Below, in pieces: positions 1 to 12,680 of a stretch of DNA of 64,000 bases. The DNA is from Podospora pseudoanserina. Lineage: Eukaryota; Ascomycota; Sordariomycetes; Sordariales; Podosporaceae. A program made the translations under genes and the position numbers. The notes under the pieces are model-generated. The model was not told where the DNA came from. It saw only the letters and a program-made list of their open reading frames with translations, and ran no database searches. Where the stretch lies: positions 1,302,001 to 1,366,000 of the forward strand of contig NW_026946671.1 of NCBI RefSeq assembly GCF_035222485.1, in the 5' to 3' direction. Numbering within the stretch: the stretch's first letter is position 1; each line of letters begins with the position of its first letter.

Positions 1-1869
1 GGAGACAGCATGGGCGATTGGGTGGGCTGTCTTGCGGTTGAGGCCCCGGACGAGGAGGTAGCCGAACCAGGCGGTTGTGCTCCAGTACCAGAAGTGCTGC
101 TCCTCTTCGACGTAGCTGCTGGCGAACATCATTGCGCCGTAGGCGAGAGTGACGAGGGAGAAGGGGATGGATGGGAGGGTGGGGGAGGAGATGAGAGCGA
201 GGACGAGGGCCGAAAGGGCGATTCCAAAACCGAGGAGCATTTGTGGAGTGTCATAGTTGCTCGCCATGCCGGAGAGGAAAGATTGGGCTTCGTGGAGCCA
301 CTGCTTTTGTTAGTCAAGGTAGTTGCGGGAAGAGACGGGGAGAACTTACGTTTCCTGCTTTGGGGATCATTTCCTGGTAAAGGTCAGGACTGGCTCCTCG
401 GTAGACTTGTTGATACAACTGCTCAAATTCCATGTAACCGGCAGCTAGCTTCTCATCGTCTGTCTCGGGCTTGCCGTCTTCCTTAAAGGACCACTCATAC
501 ATCTTTTGGCCAAAAGCCGCGTGGGCCACCTGCATGATTTGATCCGCGTTGCGCATGAGAATCTCGGCCTTGACTTCACTGCTAGACCAAAACGGCAAAA
601 AGTCAGGGATGGTCGCGCCGAGGTTGTTCTTGGAGATTGGAACGCCCATCAAGGCGGCAAGAGTGGGCGCCAGATCGGACTGCTCGACGGTGTCGTAGTA
701 CTGGAAGTCGGGGTTCTCTGGCAGCGGTGCTCGATGTCTCTTGTTGAGCTTCTTGAGTTTGGGGGAGAGGAACAACAAGGCTGGGGATGTCTCTCCAGCG
801 GAGGAGGCGCCGTGGTTCCCAGCGTCGTTCATGCCGTGGTCTCCGCAGATGACAAAGAGGGTTGACTTGAGGTGGTCTTTGGACTCGATGGCCTGGTAGA
901 TTTGCTTGACGATGCCGTCCATCTCGTGCTGCTTGTTGAGCATATGGGGGCTGTAACCGTCAGTACCACCAGCACCTGTCCGTTCACCAGCAGTGGCTTA
1001 CCTCCTCGGCCCGCCCTTGTGCCCAATATGATCCAACCCAAGATAATGCAAAACCAGAGTATTCCAATCCTTCCTCTCCAGTTCCTCCGGAACATGCCTC
1101 GTGACGTTATTGTCGACCTCGGTAAAGTCCTATACAACCCCTCAGTCAGCCCCCTAAACCACCTCTCACAGAGCCATCCCACCTACCGAAACAAAAAAGC
1201 TAGTCGTCCCCTCAAAGCGGTCAAACATGCCCGGAAACAGCTTCAACCATGTATCATCTCCGTACATGACCAGCTTTCCCTTCTTCTTCCTCTTCATCTG
1301 CGCCAACCACGTATCCTGCGACGCCAAGCTTGAGCTCTCATCCCCCTCATCCAGATTAAGCACCACATCCAGGAACGAAGGAATAGACCCCGTGGTTATC
1401 GCCTTGAGCCGTGGCATCGTAACAGTCGGCGAAGTGGCATGTGCCGTGAACGGTAGAGCACCCCCATCGCGAATCAGTCTATTCCCTTCTCGGTCAGCCT
1501 TCCCCCCCATTTGCGTCGGACAGTATTCAGAGACGTACGATTGGGTAAATTTGAAGCCGCTGGTTGCTGTGTAGACAAAATCACTGTCGCAAAAGGGTCA
1601 GCATAAAGCGCACACTGTATGAAGAGGGGCTAAGGGGGGAAATACCTCCGCAACGCATCAACAACCATAAACACCAGCTTGTCAAACTGCGCCTTTGGTG
1701 GCTCGCCATAAACGGAGCTCTCGCCATACGTCGCAAGGCCAGGGAGAAGTGGCTTGTAGGGAAAAAACCCCTTGCCAAAGACGAATATGGCGATTGGAAC
1801 CAGAAGATTGGCTGCCACCAGCAGCAGAGTGCTCAAGATGCCGCCATCGCGACTGCGACGCGGCGACAT
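1..1869 (-). CDS. LAS21: GPI ethanolamine phosphate transferase 2 (partial, 3' end beyond window)
   Basis: Adds an ethanolamine-phosphate side group to a mannose of the GPI-anchor precursor in the ER membrane (known for the LAS21/GPI7 family). The ATG at 1867-1869 opens a membrane anchor (LLLVAANLLVPIAIFVFG), then the alkaline-phosphatase-like luminal domain with VMVVDALRR (metal/nucleophile region), YGDDTWLKLFPG, HYLGLDHIGHKGGR and VICGDHGMNDAGNHG, all characteristic of GPI-EtnP transferases. Exons read as 1869-1646, 1583-1187, 1129-1002, 950-350 and 303 to the edge; phases agree across all four introns. The last exon begins the C-terminal multi-spanning region and runs off at base 1, so roughly half of the protein is missing. 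An upstream in-frame Met at 1962 would add 31 residues; the 1869 start fits the family better. Confidence 0.93.
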
Positions 1870-2668
1870 GTCCAACTTTCTTACGCTGGTATCTGAGGCG
1901 CGCGTGAGCAGGAATTGAAGCTTAGTGGGGTGTGGTAAGAGATGTCTTTTTTTGTTTTCCAAGGATATTCCAGTCTATTGCGTACAGCAGGCCATCCCCA
2001 AAAACTCCAAGAAGAAGAAAAAGAGACAACTGTCAACTCAGTTTTCAGAGATAAGGTTGAACATATCCATCTTGGTGCAGTTTGACCCCATGTCTTGGGA
2101 TTTGGACCTTCTGGAATGTCTGAAGCAGCAGGCGGGGTTCGTGATTGGACGGACCCCTAGTCCAAGATTGGCCCCAGACATCGAGGCCCCACACTTTGCC
2201 GCAAGCCGTTGCACCAAAACGGCAGGTCTGAATACCATGAGGAAGGTCTTTGATCAATCTTCGCAAGCTAGCAAATGGGGGAAAACTGTGGCATGACACA
2301 AATGTATTTCTCACGAGATGGTGCCCTCCTCTTCCGGGTCATTGCCACCGAGTGATTGTTGCTTTCCACCGAGGGTATCAGAACTCGTCTTGAATCAGAC
2401 GAGCGTCGACTCCAACAATTTTCCACGACCCATTATTAACGCCAGAAAAATGACCAAACGCCTGAACCAGTCCAATGTTGCGCTGTCTCCATGCTGCGTG
2501 TGCCTCCGCTCCGTCAAGGCAATGACCCTTGGCCCCTTGTCTCTCCTCGCCCATTACAGGCTCAGAGCTGAGTGGCCAACTCCAAGTCTGAAGCTGGCCA
2601 TGGCTCCGATGTGAATATTGACCTGTTGGGTATCAAAAAAAAGTAAAGCCTCTGAAAGACCACAAAAC
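1870..2668. other. intergenic, LAS21 promoter and 3' flank of the DUF2423 gene
   Basis: About 800 bases without a supportable gene. LAS21 reads away leftward and the DUF2423 gene ends here. Short open frames lack family resemblance. No repeat was seen. Confidence 0.6.
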
Positions 2669-3114
2669 TCATTTCTTCTTGCTGTTGGTCTTGGGGCCCT
2701 TCTTGCGGAAGACAATGTTGGACTTTTTGCCTCTCCGCTTGCGCTCCTTCTCCTTGTATGGCGCCGCTGGCTTCTCATCAACCTCCATGGCAACTGAATT
2801 ATGTCAGTTTGAAATTCACTTGACTTCACTTCGAGAGTCAAACTCACCCTCCTCCTTCTCAGCCCCAACCTCCTTGGCCTCCTCATCCACGGGCTCTGCA
2901 GACAGTGTTAGCACATATTTACTCAGTTGTGTTAAATATTTCCAGACATACCGTCGTTCATCTCGAACTCCTTCACAGGCTTGGGCTGCGCAATGAGCTC
3001 TGCCAACTTGGCATGTAGACGCTCAGCACGAGCCGCCTCGACGGGCCCGAAGACATTGGCCTTGAGTTTCCGGTTGTTTTGTTTGATAGTGCTGGCTCTC
3101 GAGCTCTTGCCCAT
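2669..3114 (-). CDS. DUF2423 protein (YBL028C/LLPH-like nucleolar protein)
   Basis: A small basic protein of 111 residues. The first exon (3114-2952) encodes the DUF2423 signature: MGKSSRAS, then KQNNRKLKANVFGPVEAAR and ERLHAKLAEL. Two small introns follow (2951-2896 and 2848-2794 approximately), and the last exon ends in a Lys/Arg-rich tail (KERKRRGKKSNIVFRKKG, then NSKKK and a stop) that looks like a nucleolar localisation signal. Homologues (yeast YBL028C, animal LLPH) are small nucleolar or pre-ribosome-associated proteins; the exact role is not settled, so ribosome-biogenesis involvement is inference. It is divergent from the PIAS gene across an ~800-bp shared promoter. Confidence 0.85.
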
Positions 3115-3920
3115 TTTTACGGTTTGTGTGTGTAAAGTGAAATTGCTGGCGAAACGGAACTATCAAAACTTCTTGGTGGTGGTGGTGGTGGTGATGGTGG
3201 TGGACAACTGGTGAATGGGAGCAACTTGGTGAGTGAAGATGGGGCCAAAAAGTCAAGGCACGGATAAGAGCATGGGATCAAAGTTGATTTTTTTTCTCGA
3301 CGCCTCGATAACCAAAACCCTGGTCCAAGCTCCACACTTAGAATAAGTACTGGTACTTTTTGGTGGATACCAAATTCCCCTGCCGAACTCTATTTCAGCA
3401 CAACTTCAGGCAGCCAGGACCTCCAGACCCAATCAACCATTTGTACCCGAGACTTTCTCCGCACTCGAGGATCCGACGGCGACAGTGGCGGTACCCTTGC
3501 AAAAGGGCAACAGTGGACGATCGCTGGTCGTGGGCTTTTCTGCCGCCCAACTCCGCCTTTTTGTATCGACGACCACCCTAGAGTTTCGCGACAGCGCAGA
3601 GCTGCCGGTGACGAGGGCGTCAAAGTCTAGCAGGTTACACGCGTCTCCGATACTTCATCAGCCATCACAGCATCCAGGATATCGAGTTTGAGCAAGAATC
3701 GCTTCAGGGCATCATCAACAGGCTGCGCGCACCCGCTTCTTACCCGTAAACAAACGGGACCTAGAGACCCCGGAGACCGGGAGAGAGGTGCGGTGCATCA
3801 CTCCTTCCTTCCCTCCTTCCCGCGCCCTCGCCCCGAGAACCCTGGGGTGGCTGCCCTGTTTAAATATTGGAGGTCGGCGGCCTGAATTTGCCGCGCCCTC
3901 GCTCTCAAGGACATCGGGCC
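3115..3920. promoter_or_regulatory. divergent promoter region between DUF2423 and PIAS genes
   Basis: About 800 bases separate two outward-reading starts, so both promoters must lie here. It contains a short GTG/GGT run near 3176-3200. No individual element is claimed. Confidence 0.5.
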
Positions 3921-5788
3921 ATGGCCGACAAGACAGCCGAACTGCAGAACCTGACCCGCACCGTCCAGAATCCTGCTCTGCAAAAGACGGTGCTCCAACA
4001 GATATGTCAGGTCAATGGCCTCGCTAAGACGGGCAACAAAGTCGATCTACAAAGGCGGATCACCCAACGTGAGTCCCTTCCAGTTCTTTTCCGGTTTACT
4101 TGCTATTTATGTACAACCCTACCTATGTTGCGTTTCATCCCACGCTTCAATCGCGCAGAGTGACTAACTGCCTACCTCCAGAATTATCCAACGTGTCTGA
4201 AAAGCAAGATTGGCAGCAGTTCGAGGAACTCCGCAAGAACATTTTGGCGCGTGCCACTCCTCCAGCATCTCGTCCTATAGCCACCCCGACAGCCAGCCCT
4301 GCGATAGTTGTTCCGCAAGCTGCCCTCCCAGCTGTATTGTACAACAGTCAGTCGCAATACCAACCACCACGACCGGCAACCCCGCCCCAATATGCTACCA
4401 TGGCGTCCTCTTATGGCTCTTCGGGTTATCGGGCGGCATATGGCGGCTACAACTCCCACTCGGCCGGGATGCCCATCCAGAAACCACCACCTGCTCGACT
4501 AATCGAGCATTTTGCCTTTAAGTCGAGCCCTTTCTACGAGCTGAGGCACCAGCTGGGCAAACCCCGAGAGTTGGAGGGTATGTTGAATTATATATAGAGT
4601 TACTGCATCTGCTGACAACGCAATAGTAATGACGAGTCATAGGAACACGGAAAAGATCGAGTTGAGAGGGTCGGAGATGTCTGTGTGCGATGAAAACCCA
4701 TCCATGAGGGTTCTGGTGTTTTGTGCCAACGGGACAACGCCAATTCAGGACATTGCCTTTCCTTATCAATGCGAACTACGGGTAAATGGCGAGGAGGTCA
4801 AGGCCAACTTGAGAGGGTTGAAAAACAAGCCCGGCTCGACGAAGCCTGTCGATGTGACGCACCTGTTGCGCTTTCGACCTCCGAGCTATACCAACCGCAT
4901 CGAGGTGACATATGCCTTGACTCAAAAGGTGCCCGCGGTGCGGTAATCCCTGCGTGGTTACCTTTGGAAACGCTAACATTTTTGCTGCAGAAGTTTTATC
5001 TGTCCGTGGTCCTCTGCAAAACAACCACGGTGGAAGCTCTGGTGCCGCAGATCAGGCAGAAGATCCGGAAGGAGCACGTTATTGATGAAAGTAGGCACAT
5101 GATTATTGTTTGTGTTTGTGGATCATTGCTGATATTTGTTCGCACAGTTACCAAGGCGGCCAGTGATCCAGATGTGGTTGCGACATCGCAGAACCTGAGC
5201 CTCAAATGCCCCATCACATACATGCGTCTGACAAATCCATGCCGCGGCGTCAAGTGCAACCACATTCAGTGTTTCGATGCATCTTCCTATCTCCAGATGC
5301 AAGAGCAAAGCCCATTGTGGGTGTGTCCCATTTGCAACAAGGCCACCCCGTTTGAGCAGCTGGCGATTGATGAGTAGGTATCCCTGCGGTGGTGGTTCTG
5401 CATGTGGTTTGCTGACATGTTATCCAGGTACGCGCGTGACATCTTGGCTCGCACATCGGAATCTACGGAGCAGGTCACCATTGAGCCAAATGGAGAATGG
5501 GCTCTTCCTGGTGCCAAAAAGGACACAGGAGTTTCTAAGAGTCAGGAGGCTAGCTATATTGACGACGATGATCTCGTGGTTTATGAGAACCCCAGCAAGC
5601 CAAGTTACAGCTCTGCACAGCATCCGTCGAGTGCTGCTTATCTGGGGACGCCACAGAGTGGTGCTTCTAGAGACACCTCTGCTGCACCCCGGTCCTCCAG
5701 CAAGCGATCCGCTCCCGAGGTCATTGACCTGATTTCCTCTGACGATGAAGATGATACCCAGCCCGCAAAGCGCCCGAGGTACTACTAG
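3921..5788 (+). CDS. PIAS-family SUMO E3 ligase (Pli1/Siz1-like)
   Basis: Promotes transfer of SUMO from Ubc9 to nuclear and chromatin substrates (family knowledge). Six exons with consistent phase: 3921-4068, 4182-4577, 4627-4928, 4991-5090, 5148-5373, 5428-5788, giving 510 residues. Order of domains: N-terminal SAP helix-extension-helix (residues about 10-50, GLAKTGNKVDLQRRI), PINIT domain (about 150-300, including FCANGTTPIQDIAFPYQCE), then SP-RING/MIZ zinc finger (CPITYMRLTNPCRGVKCNH, then CF and VCPICNKA). The C-terminus holds a SUMO-interacting motif, EVIDLISSDDEDD, close to the stop. The last donor (GTAGGT at 5374) splits a Glu codon; reading past it meets TAG at once. Confidence 0.95.
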
Positions 5789-6723
5789 AGGCAGGATATT
5801 GATGAAGTGGGAACACTTGGCGCAACAGTGTTGAGACGAAAACGCTTCCCCCAGAGCCGGTCGAGAGGACGTTACCGGGACTGATTTGCACCGTAAAGAG
5901 GAGCATAGCAGGTAAACCCGGCGGTGCACAGATACACAAATCGGGTTTGGTTATGCGGTGTGAATCTGGTGAGTTGGGGACAGGTATCCTGGTGTGATGT
6001 TTTTGATGTGTATAATTACAAAACCCCGGGATTTTTTTTTTGCATTTCCCGATTGTGGCTGGGCATGGCATTGGCGTTTTGAGCGGGAGCAATTTTCATT
6101 TTGGGCGTCATCACAAACGGGCAGCCGGGACGGAGCGGGAGTTGGGAATCCTGTGCAGCAGGTATTCTTTTCTGCTAGGGAATGAGGGTTGATATATCCA
6201 TGGTTTGTGGATTGTTTTTAAGCCACTGGTTGCTTTGCGACTAGAAATTTGGTAAATGATTTATAAAAGGTGGTGTGATTTTGGTGATGTGGTTGTGAGA
6301 GTGGACTGAAGTTGGGTGAAGCCAATGTGATTTTGTTGAAATGTAACAGCTGGCTTTGGGAGATAGGCATTGAATGTTTCAAGCCAGTTGGCATATTATT
6401 TCAGGGTTTAGAAGCACCCAGGATAGATGAGATGGTTATGATGTGTTTTGTCATCAGCCCCCTGAGATATAGGTCTTAGTTGCATATTTTGTATAGTTAC
6501 ATGCGTCTGGCCCCACAGTCCCTGGCTTGGCTTGGCTTGGCTTGGCTCTGTGCTTCAAAGCTCCCGGGAAGCAACTGGCGGGGATCACTTCTTGTTCAAC
6601 AACTTGCATCATCTCGAGCTCCAACTTGCAACAAACAAACCCGCGATTTCTAAACTACCACCTCACCTCCCCGACGCGACATCCTACAATCACCCCACCG
6701 CGAATTGATTGACCACATCCAAA
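5789..6723. other. intergenic, PIAS 3' region and TRS33 promoter; short TTGGC repeat
   Basis: About 930 bases with no gene-like frame. A tract of about four TTGGC pentamers lies at 6524-6547, about 180 bases before the TRS33 start. Nothing else stands out. Confidence 0.5.
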
Positions 6724-7600
6724 ATGTCCTTCGACCCCGTCCCCCCACCCTACAACCACCTCGATCCCACCGCGCGCTTCCTCTCGTCGTCGGCGTTGGA
6801 TTTTTTGTTGATTGAGGTTGTGCCAATGTCGTATCGGATAAACTCGGAGATTTCTGAGGGTGAGGGTGAAGAAGAGGAGGAAAGGGAGGCCGCGTTTTAC
6901 CGGTTGGAGGGGATAGGGTACCGGGTTGGGCAGGGGCTGGTGGAGAGGTTTGCGAAGGATAGGGGAAAGTTTGGGGACGCGCTGGATGTGATCAAGTTTG
7001 TGTGTAAGGATCTTTGGGGGTTGGTTTTTAGGAAGCAGGTGGATAATCTGAAAACTAATCATAGGGTGAGTTTCTTCTTTTCTGTCAAGTGGGGGTTGTG
7101 TGATGGTGGGAAGGGGATCAAGATGGGTGAAGAGGGAAGGGGGTGCTGGATTGGGATAGGCACGGAGATGTCAGGCGCATTTGAACAGAGATGTGTTCTA
7201 GGAAAGGAGTTGGATATCACAGAGGGATTACCGGGAAGTGGGGCAATGTGAAAGGGAAATTTTATATGGGAAGGACATGCTGACAATTTATTTTGGTGGA
7301 AACAGGGCGTGTACGTCCTGACGGACAACAACTTCCGCCCACTAAGTCGGATGAGCGTCGAGACGGGAGGAAGAAGTGGAGGGGCGCAACAGGCCGCTGT
7401 TGTAAGAGCCCAACCGGTAAGTTTTACCCACCCTTCGCACCCAATCTTCACAAATACACTGACGTAAACAGTTCCTATGGGTACCCTGCGGCATCGTGAG
7501 GGGAGCCCTCGCGGCGATGGGGATACAAGCCACTGTTCAAGCCGAGACAACGGAGCTGCCAGGGGCGGTGTTTCAGATCAAGACTTTGCCTGCGAAATAG
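6724..7600 (+). CDS. TRS33: TRAPP complex subunit TRS33/TRAPPC6
   Basis: A Bet3-fold subunit of the TRAPP tethering complexes (GEF for Ypt1/Rab1) acting in ER-Golgi and endosomal traffic. Exons 6724-7065, 7306-7416 and 7472-7600 are all phase-0 and give 193 residues. Recognisable blocks: SSALDFLLIEVVPMS at the N-terminus, GIGYRVGQGLVERFAKDR in the centre, DVIKFVCKDLWGLVFRKQVD, then VYVLTDNNFRPLSRMS and a C-terminal CGIVRGALAAMGI ending in the family's terminal beta strand. An acidic insert (GEGEEEEER) sits between the first two helices. The next gene converges on it across the CA repeat. Confidence 0.92.
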
Positions 7601-7927
7601 CTGGTCTCTCTTTTCTTTTCATCATTGATCATAGCTGGGCCTAGAGACAGGACAAGCATTGGGTTTTGAAACTATATGAACAGCATCATCCCGGGTTTAA
7701 AGGTGCATATGGGAGTTTTGGAGTTCAAAGGAACGGGCGGGGTAGTGATACCTAATGGATTCTTATGAGAGGGGGTTTGACTGAATTATAATTTTTTCTC
7801 TCTATATCTAATGTGTTGTGTTGCTGTGGCCACCTGATGACTTTATATCATGGCCTCAAATCTTTAGAGACCACATCAGTGTGAAATTACAATGTCTTTC
7901 CGAGAATAGTATCTACCTTTTGCTTGT

Positions 7928-7997
<70 letters not shown>

Positions 7998-8836
7998 CAC
8001 CTTTCACATTGTCTCTCTCCTCATCATTATTTCCCAGCCCCGTTCTGCCAAGCTAGATAGGATAGACTGAAGAGTGTATACAGATATAGGATTTGGAGAA
8101 CCAGGAAGAGGTCAATGTTAGGGTACTGAAGAGGTAGAAAATTCGAGATATATGCTCCATATTTGACCTCGATTATCTACCAGCCCCTCTACACATGTAC
8201 CCGCAGCTGCATACTCTCTCATGCATATCACACATTTGCTGCCATGCTAATGCTTGGAATGATCTTCCCACACAGTACAGACTCGACAGATCCTCACCCC
8301 CCATACCCACCCATATATGACTACCAAGAAAAGACACCCACACCTAACACTGAACACCTCCTCATCCACACCATGTTCCCTAACTGCAGACAAGTTCACA
8401 CTGTGCTCAAAGAGAAATAACCGCGTATATTATGTAAAAACTGGCAAAGACTACACTCTATATGCTCCCCCCAACCCCCTTGTCAACTCCACAACCTCCC
8501 CCGTCCTTCCAACCGTCTAGAAGGATCTAAAGAGTTCACAAGGCACTCCTGCCAGCCTTATCGCTTAGTAATGAACGCAGACGATGCCCTTTACAACCTA
8601 AAGAGAGAGAAAAAGACCAATCAGCTACCCTGTTTCTGTTACAAATTCAAACAGTGCATTTCTATTTGTTTGCTCTCTATCGGGGGGTCGTTGTCACACA
8701 TTCATCACTCTGAGCTCCAGCACAAACAAACAAAAGCCACGAAAGAAGTTACTTGGTAAACTACACATGGCTTGTCGCGCGCGAAGAGAGGTAGGAAAGA
8801 GAAAAGAAAAAGAAACTTTTGGGTATGGGGGTTTGT
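7601..8836. other. convergent intergenic region
   Basis: Lies between the 3' ends of TRS33 and malate dehydrogenase; contains the long CA microsatellite and T/A- and C-rich low-complexity sequence. No supportable gene. Confidence 0.5.
7929..7994. repeat. (CA)n microsatellite, ~33 units
   Basis: An uninterrupted run of about 33 CA dinucleotides, the longest perfect dinucleotide repeat in the window, between two convergent genes. On the plus strand it opens a frame coding only Thr-His, which is not a gene. Confidence 0.98.
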
Positions 8837-10215
8837 TTACTTCTGGGGAGGGTTGTGGGCAAAGGTAACACCCTTTGAGATGTTGCCCTTGAGACCAGAC
8901 ACGGCGGCCGCGAGGAGGGCCTTCTCCTTCTCGGTGATGTCGCCAAGGATGTCAATAGCCTTCTCGGCACCGTTGGGCTATTCGCTTGTCAGCATAAGAG
9001 GTCAAGACTGGGGGGAGGGGGGAAGACATACGCCGAGCTCAATGGGGACGGAGAAGAAGTCGACACCAGTCTTCTCGGCAATCTCCTTACCGCCGGGGAC
9101 ACCGGGGAGGTAGACGTAGCTGGGCTCAACGAGGCCCTTGGCACCAGCAGCAGCCTTCAGGAGCTTCTCAGCGAATCTGGTATGTGTGTCAGCAATAGCC
9201 CAACCTCTTTCTCTGATGATTATGCTCACCTGTAACCAGCATAGGCCATGGAGAGGGTGGCAGAGCCGGCACCATCCTTGGCCTTGACGACCTCATCACC
9301 ACCGAACTGGACGCGGTTGACAAGAGCATCGTACTTGTCATCGGGGATGGTGACGGAAGGAGTGACCTTGCTGAAGAGAGGGACGATGGTCTCGCCGGAG
9401 TGACCACCAATGACGGGTACGGTAAGCTCTTGAGGGTTGGCCTTGCCGACGATCTCAGCAACGAAGGTCTCGGCGCGGACGATGTCGAGGGTAGTGACAC
9501 CAAAGAGGCGCTGGGCGTTGAAGACACCCTTGGACTTGAGGACCTCGGCGGAGATGGGGACGGTAGAGTTGACGGGGTTGGAGATGACAAGGATGAAAGC
9601 CTTGGGGGCGACCTCGGCGGCAACCTCAATGAGGCCCTTGACGATACCAGCGTTGATGTTGAAGAGATCGTCACGGGTCATGCCGGGCTTGCCTAGAGTG
9701 GGAGGTCATCGTCAGCACTTATACGCCGGGACGGCAGCACGGCACCAGTCGGACGTACGGGGAATGCCAGCGGGGATGACAATGATGTCGGCATCCTTGA
9801 AGGCGGCCTTGGCGCCGTCATTGGCGGGAAGGTAGCCGGTGGTTTTCTGTTTGCGGCAAAGGTCAGCCGGAGTTCGCGGGTTCGCGGTTCGCGATTGTGT
9901 GTCTGTCACTTACCGCCTTGGAGGAGATGTGGGACAAGTCGGCAGCGACACCGGGAGTGTTCACAACATCGTACAGGGCGAGCTCATCAACGAGCGGGGA
10001 GAGGCTCAGAAGAAGGGAGAGCGGCTGCGGACGTCCGGTCAGTAATGCCGCTCAAACATGACGGCGATGGTAGTGACGGAGGAAGCTATACCTGACCAAT
10101 ACCGCCAGAGGCACCAGCAACCACTATTCCCAATGTTAGACTCCCGTCTCGTTTTCCATGCCAGTTATGCGCGCATGTTGCGCGGTTCGGGCAAACACTT
10201 ACCGGCCTTGACCAT
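8837..10215 (-). CDS. NAD-dependent malate dehydrogenase, cytosolic type
   Basis: Interconverts malate and oxaloacetate with NAD. Seven exons: 10215-10203, 10123-10092, 10024-9914, 9846-9759, 9692-9230, 9176-9032, 8977-8837, giving 330 residues. The 13-base first exon starts MVKA and joins [11 protein letters not shown], the Rossmann glycine loop. Further marks: [16 protein letters not shown], the mobile-loop arginine region [26 protein letters not shown], and the catalytic histidine in [15 protein letters not shown]. No mitochondrial presequence precedes the glycine loop and the C-terminus (HNPPQK) carries no SKL-type peroxisomal signal, so cytosol is inferred. High intron number near the 5' end is usual for highly expressed genes in this group. 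Confidence 0.95.
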
Positions 10216-11269
10216 TTTGAAAATATAAAGGGGATATAGAGGGGTAGCTGTTGAGCGCAATGTGATTGTCAGCTTTGCGGTGTTTCTGAGAAGGAGATAA
10301 ACGGGGTTCAGAATCAGCAATGAATCACATGGGAATACCTACAATGAAGGCGAGTGCGTAGGGGCTGTTAGAGTTAAAATCTAACGGTCAATGGATTGGG
10401 ATGATGGGAATCTGGTTGAGCTGGATCCGGGAGAAGGGGGAAGCTTGGGGGGCTCAAGCTTAAGTAGAGTTGGCGGGGTTATGCTTGGCTGACCGCGATC
10501 CCGTGTCGTCAGTTGCCCCGCGTTCCTCCCCCTCAGCCGGCGTCTTGCTGGGGTGCCAGGGAGGGGTCCGTTACTATTGCCGGAGGGCCAAGTGTACAAC
10601 AGTGTGTCACAGAAACAAGAGGCGAGCAAAGACGCCATCGGCCTATTCGGGGAGACTCCCGCCTGGAAAAACTCAATTGATGCATCCCCTTTTGCTGCCC
10701 TCCCTCAGTTACCACAGCTACCACAGCCGTGATACGTCTCCGTCGGTCATCAGTCCTCAGTCGCGAACAACTCGCGGCACGGGCCGGCCATGACTGCGGG
10801 AACTGGCCGACATGTGGGTTCCGAGGCCCGACACTCGGGTACTGGACTCGGGCAAGATCGGGATGCATTCCATGTTTTGAATCCCAAACAGGCTCGTGAG
10901 AACCCGCCGGCGGGTTCAATGGCTGTTTTCATAAATAAATACCCCTGAACCAAAAGACACCTTTTAGACTACACATGTCGTCACTTGAGCTCGTCGATTC
11001 CTCAGCGAATGATCATTATGAATGCCTCGTATATTGACCGCAACACCGCCCGTTGGCTGCAAAACAGATCCCGACTGAGTAGGTGATCCTCTGCTTGTGG
11101 ATATCAAACGCCATGCCCATTCCTGAATGCAAGATTTGACAATCCGTCCCTGTCCCGATTTTGCCCCGGCATCCCATTCGTGTCATCCAACTCTCTGTCT
11201 ACCCGAGGAGTTGCGGACTCAACATCAGAGCTTTATAAACGTTTTCCCTTTTTTTCCCGTTTCCATCCT
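10216..11269. promoter_or_regulatory. malate dehydrogenase promoter / eL28 3' flank
   Basis: About 1.05 kb with no convincing coding frame. Malate dehydrogenase transcription must start here on the minus strand; eL28 ends at its right side. I cannot point to a specific site. Confidence 0.45.
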
Positions 11270-11910
11270 TTACTCGGACTTCTCGGCGGCCTTCTTGGCG
11301 GCGTTGCCACGGAGCTTGGGCTCGGGGGAGGGCTTCACGGGTCTCTGGGAAGCACGGATGGCGGAGGCGCGGGCAACGGCGACCTGGCGGAGATCACCAC
11401 GGTACTTGGCGGTCTGCTTGGCAATAGACTTGTAGGTCCTGTAAATCCATCACTGTCAGCATGGCTGGCGATACCCTCACTTCGCGTGGGTTGCTACTGA
11501 CTTGCGGTTGGCCTTGGAGGCGCCAATGGTAGAGACGGTTCTGCCGGAGGCGGGCTTATTGCCAGCGGACACCTTCTTGGAGATGACCTGGATAGTGTTG
11601 TTCTCACCGGCAACGACACCGATAGCCTAACCCATGTATATATCAGTTCCTGTTGACTCCTTCACTCGTATCTTATCGTACCTTGTCGTTGACGTAACCA
11701 GCGTACTTGCGGGAATGAACGTTGGTGAGGTTGAGGGGGTCGCGGGAGAACTGGATACCACCGCTCTCCTTGCGCTTCACAAGGAAGGCGTTCTGGAGGC
11801 CTTTGTGTGTGCATTTTCGTTAGCTGGGGCTCGCTTGAAGGTTCGTGACGGATTCTCGGGCCAGACATACGGGTAACCTCCCAGATGAGATCAGCAGAGA
11901 CGTTGGACAT
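11270..11910 (-). CDS. 60S ribosomal protein eL28
   Basis: A large-subunit ribosomal protein, present in most eukaryotes but absent from Saccharomyces. Four exons: 11910-11871, 11800-11682, 11626-11502, 11438-11270, giving 150 residues with consistent phases. Starts MSNVSADLIWEV, then NAFLVKRKESGGIQFSRD, NLTNVHSRKYAGYVNDK and AIGVVAGENN, with a basic C-terminal half (KANRKTYKSIAKQTAKYR) and an Ala/Lys-rich end. Short early exons and an intron right after the N-terminal block match other fungal ribosomal-protein genes. Confidence 0.94.
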
Positions 11911-12680
11911 TTTGGCGGTGTGTGGGTGGTTTGGGGTTGGGCGAGGCGGTTCGAGTGAAGTCGTCTGCGAAATCGTTTCGTGATCTTGAATTTCGAGATC
12001 CAACGCCTGGATTTTTTGCCTGGCTCGCAGCAATGTGGGCTCGCCTAACTATCCCGAAGGGGTTTAGCCTATAATTCCTTATCGCTTCTTATCAGTTGAG
12101 AGCAAACTCTTGGCGGCTGGCCGAGCTGGCTTGCATAAGCTGGCCCGTGCTTTTTTCTCCCAAGCACCACATCCGTCATTTCACCTGCTGACGAAGCTCA
12201 GCCATGGCCCCAAGCCCCAAGAAATGTCATCAGCTTGATCACCGCCTCGTTGCCCATTCGGCAGCAAACCAAACCATCCGGAAACCCGGGAAGTTTGTCA
12301 ATCAACCACCAGTCGCATTAGCGCAACTGCAATGTCCAGAACCACATTCCTCTGACTGCTGCTGTCTTGACCCCTTCTACATTCATTCACTCTTTTTGTT
12401 TCTTTTTCTTTTTGCTTTCCGACGCTATCACCACCCCTCCATAACCATCGCATCACGTCAGTGCTTTACGCCGCATCTCGAGATCTCCCCGAAGTGAAAC
12501 GAACCGAGGCCTCCGCCGCAAGACTACATCCACCAGATCTCCGGGCCGCAAACGCAACCTCTTTTTGCTTTGACGACATCTCATAAACAAAACACACTCG
12601 CCAGGAGGTTAATTTACGCGTTTTCTCTGAACCTTTCCCAAGGCGGCGCACATCAATTTCCATCACGATATACCGCAGCC
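11911..12680. promoter_or_regulatory. divergent promoter region between eL28 and DUF2015 genes
   Basis: About 770 bases between outward-reading starts. The right part is pyrimidine-rich (around 12370-12420), as is common in fungal 5' leaders. No defined element claimed. Confidence 0.45.

Noticed and set aside
7818-8060. Thr-His-rich open frame
   Set aside because: Translation of the CA microsatellite.
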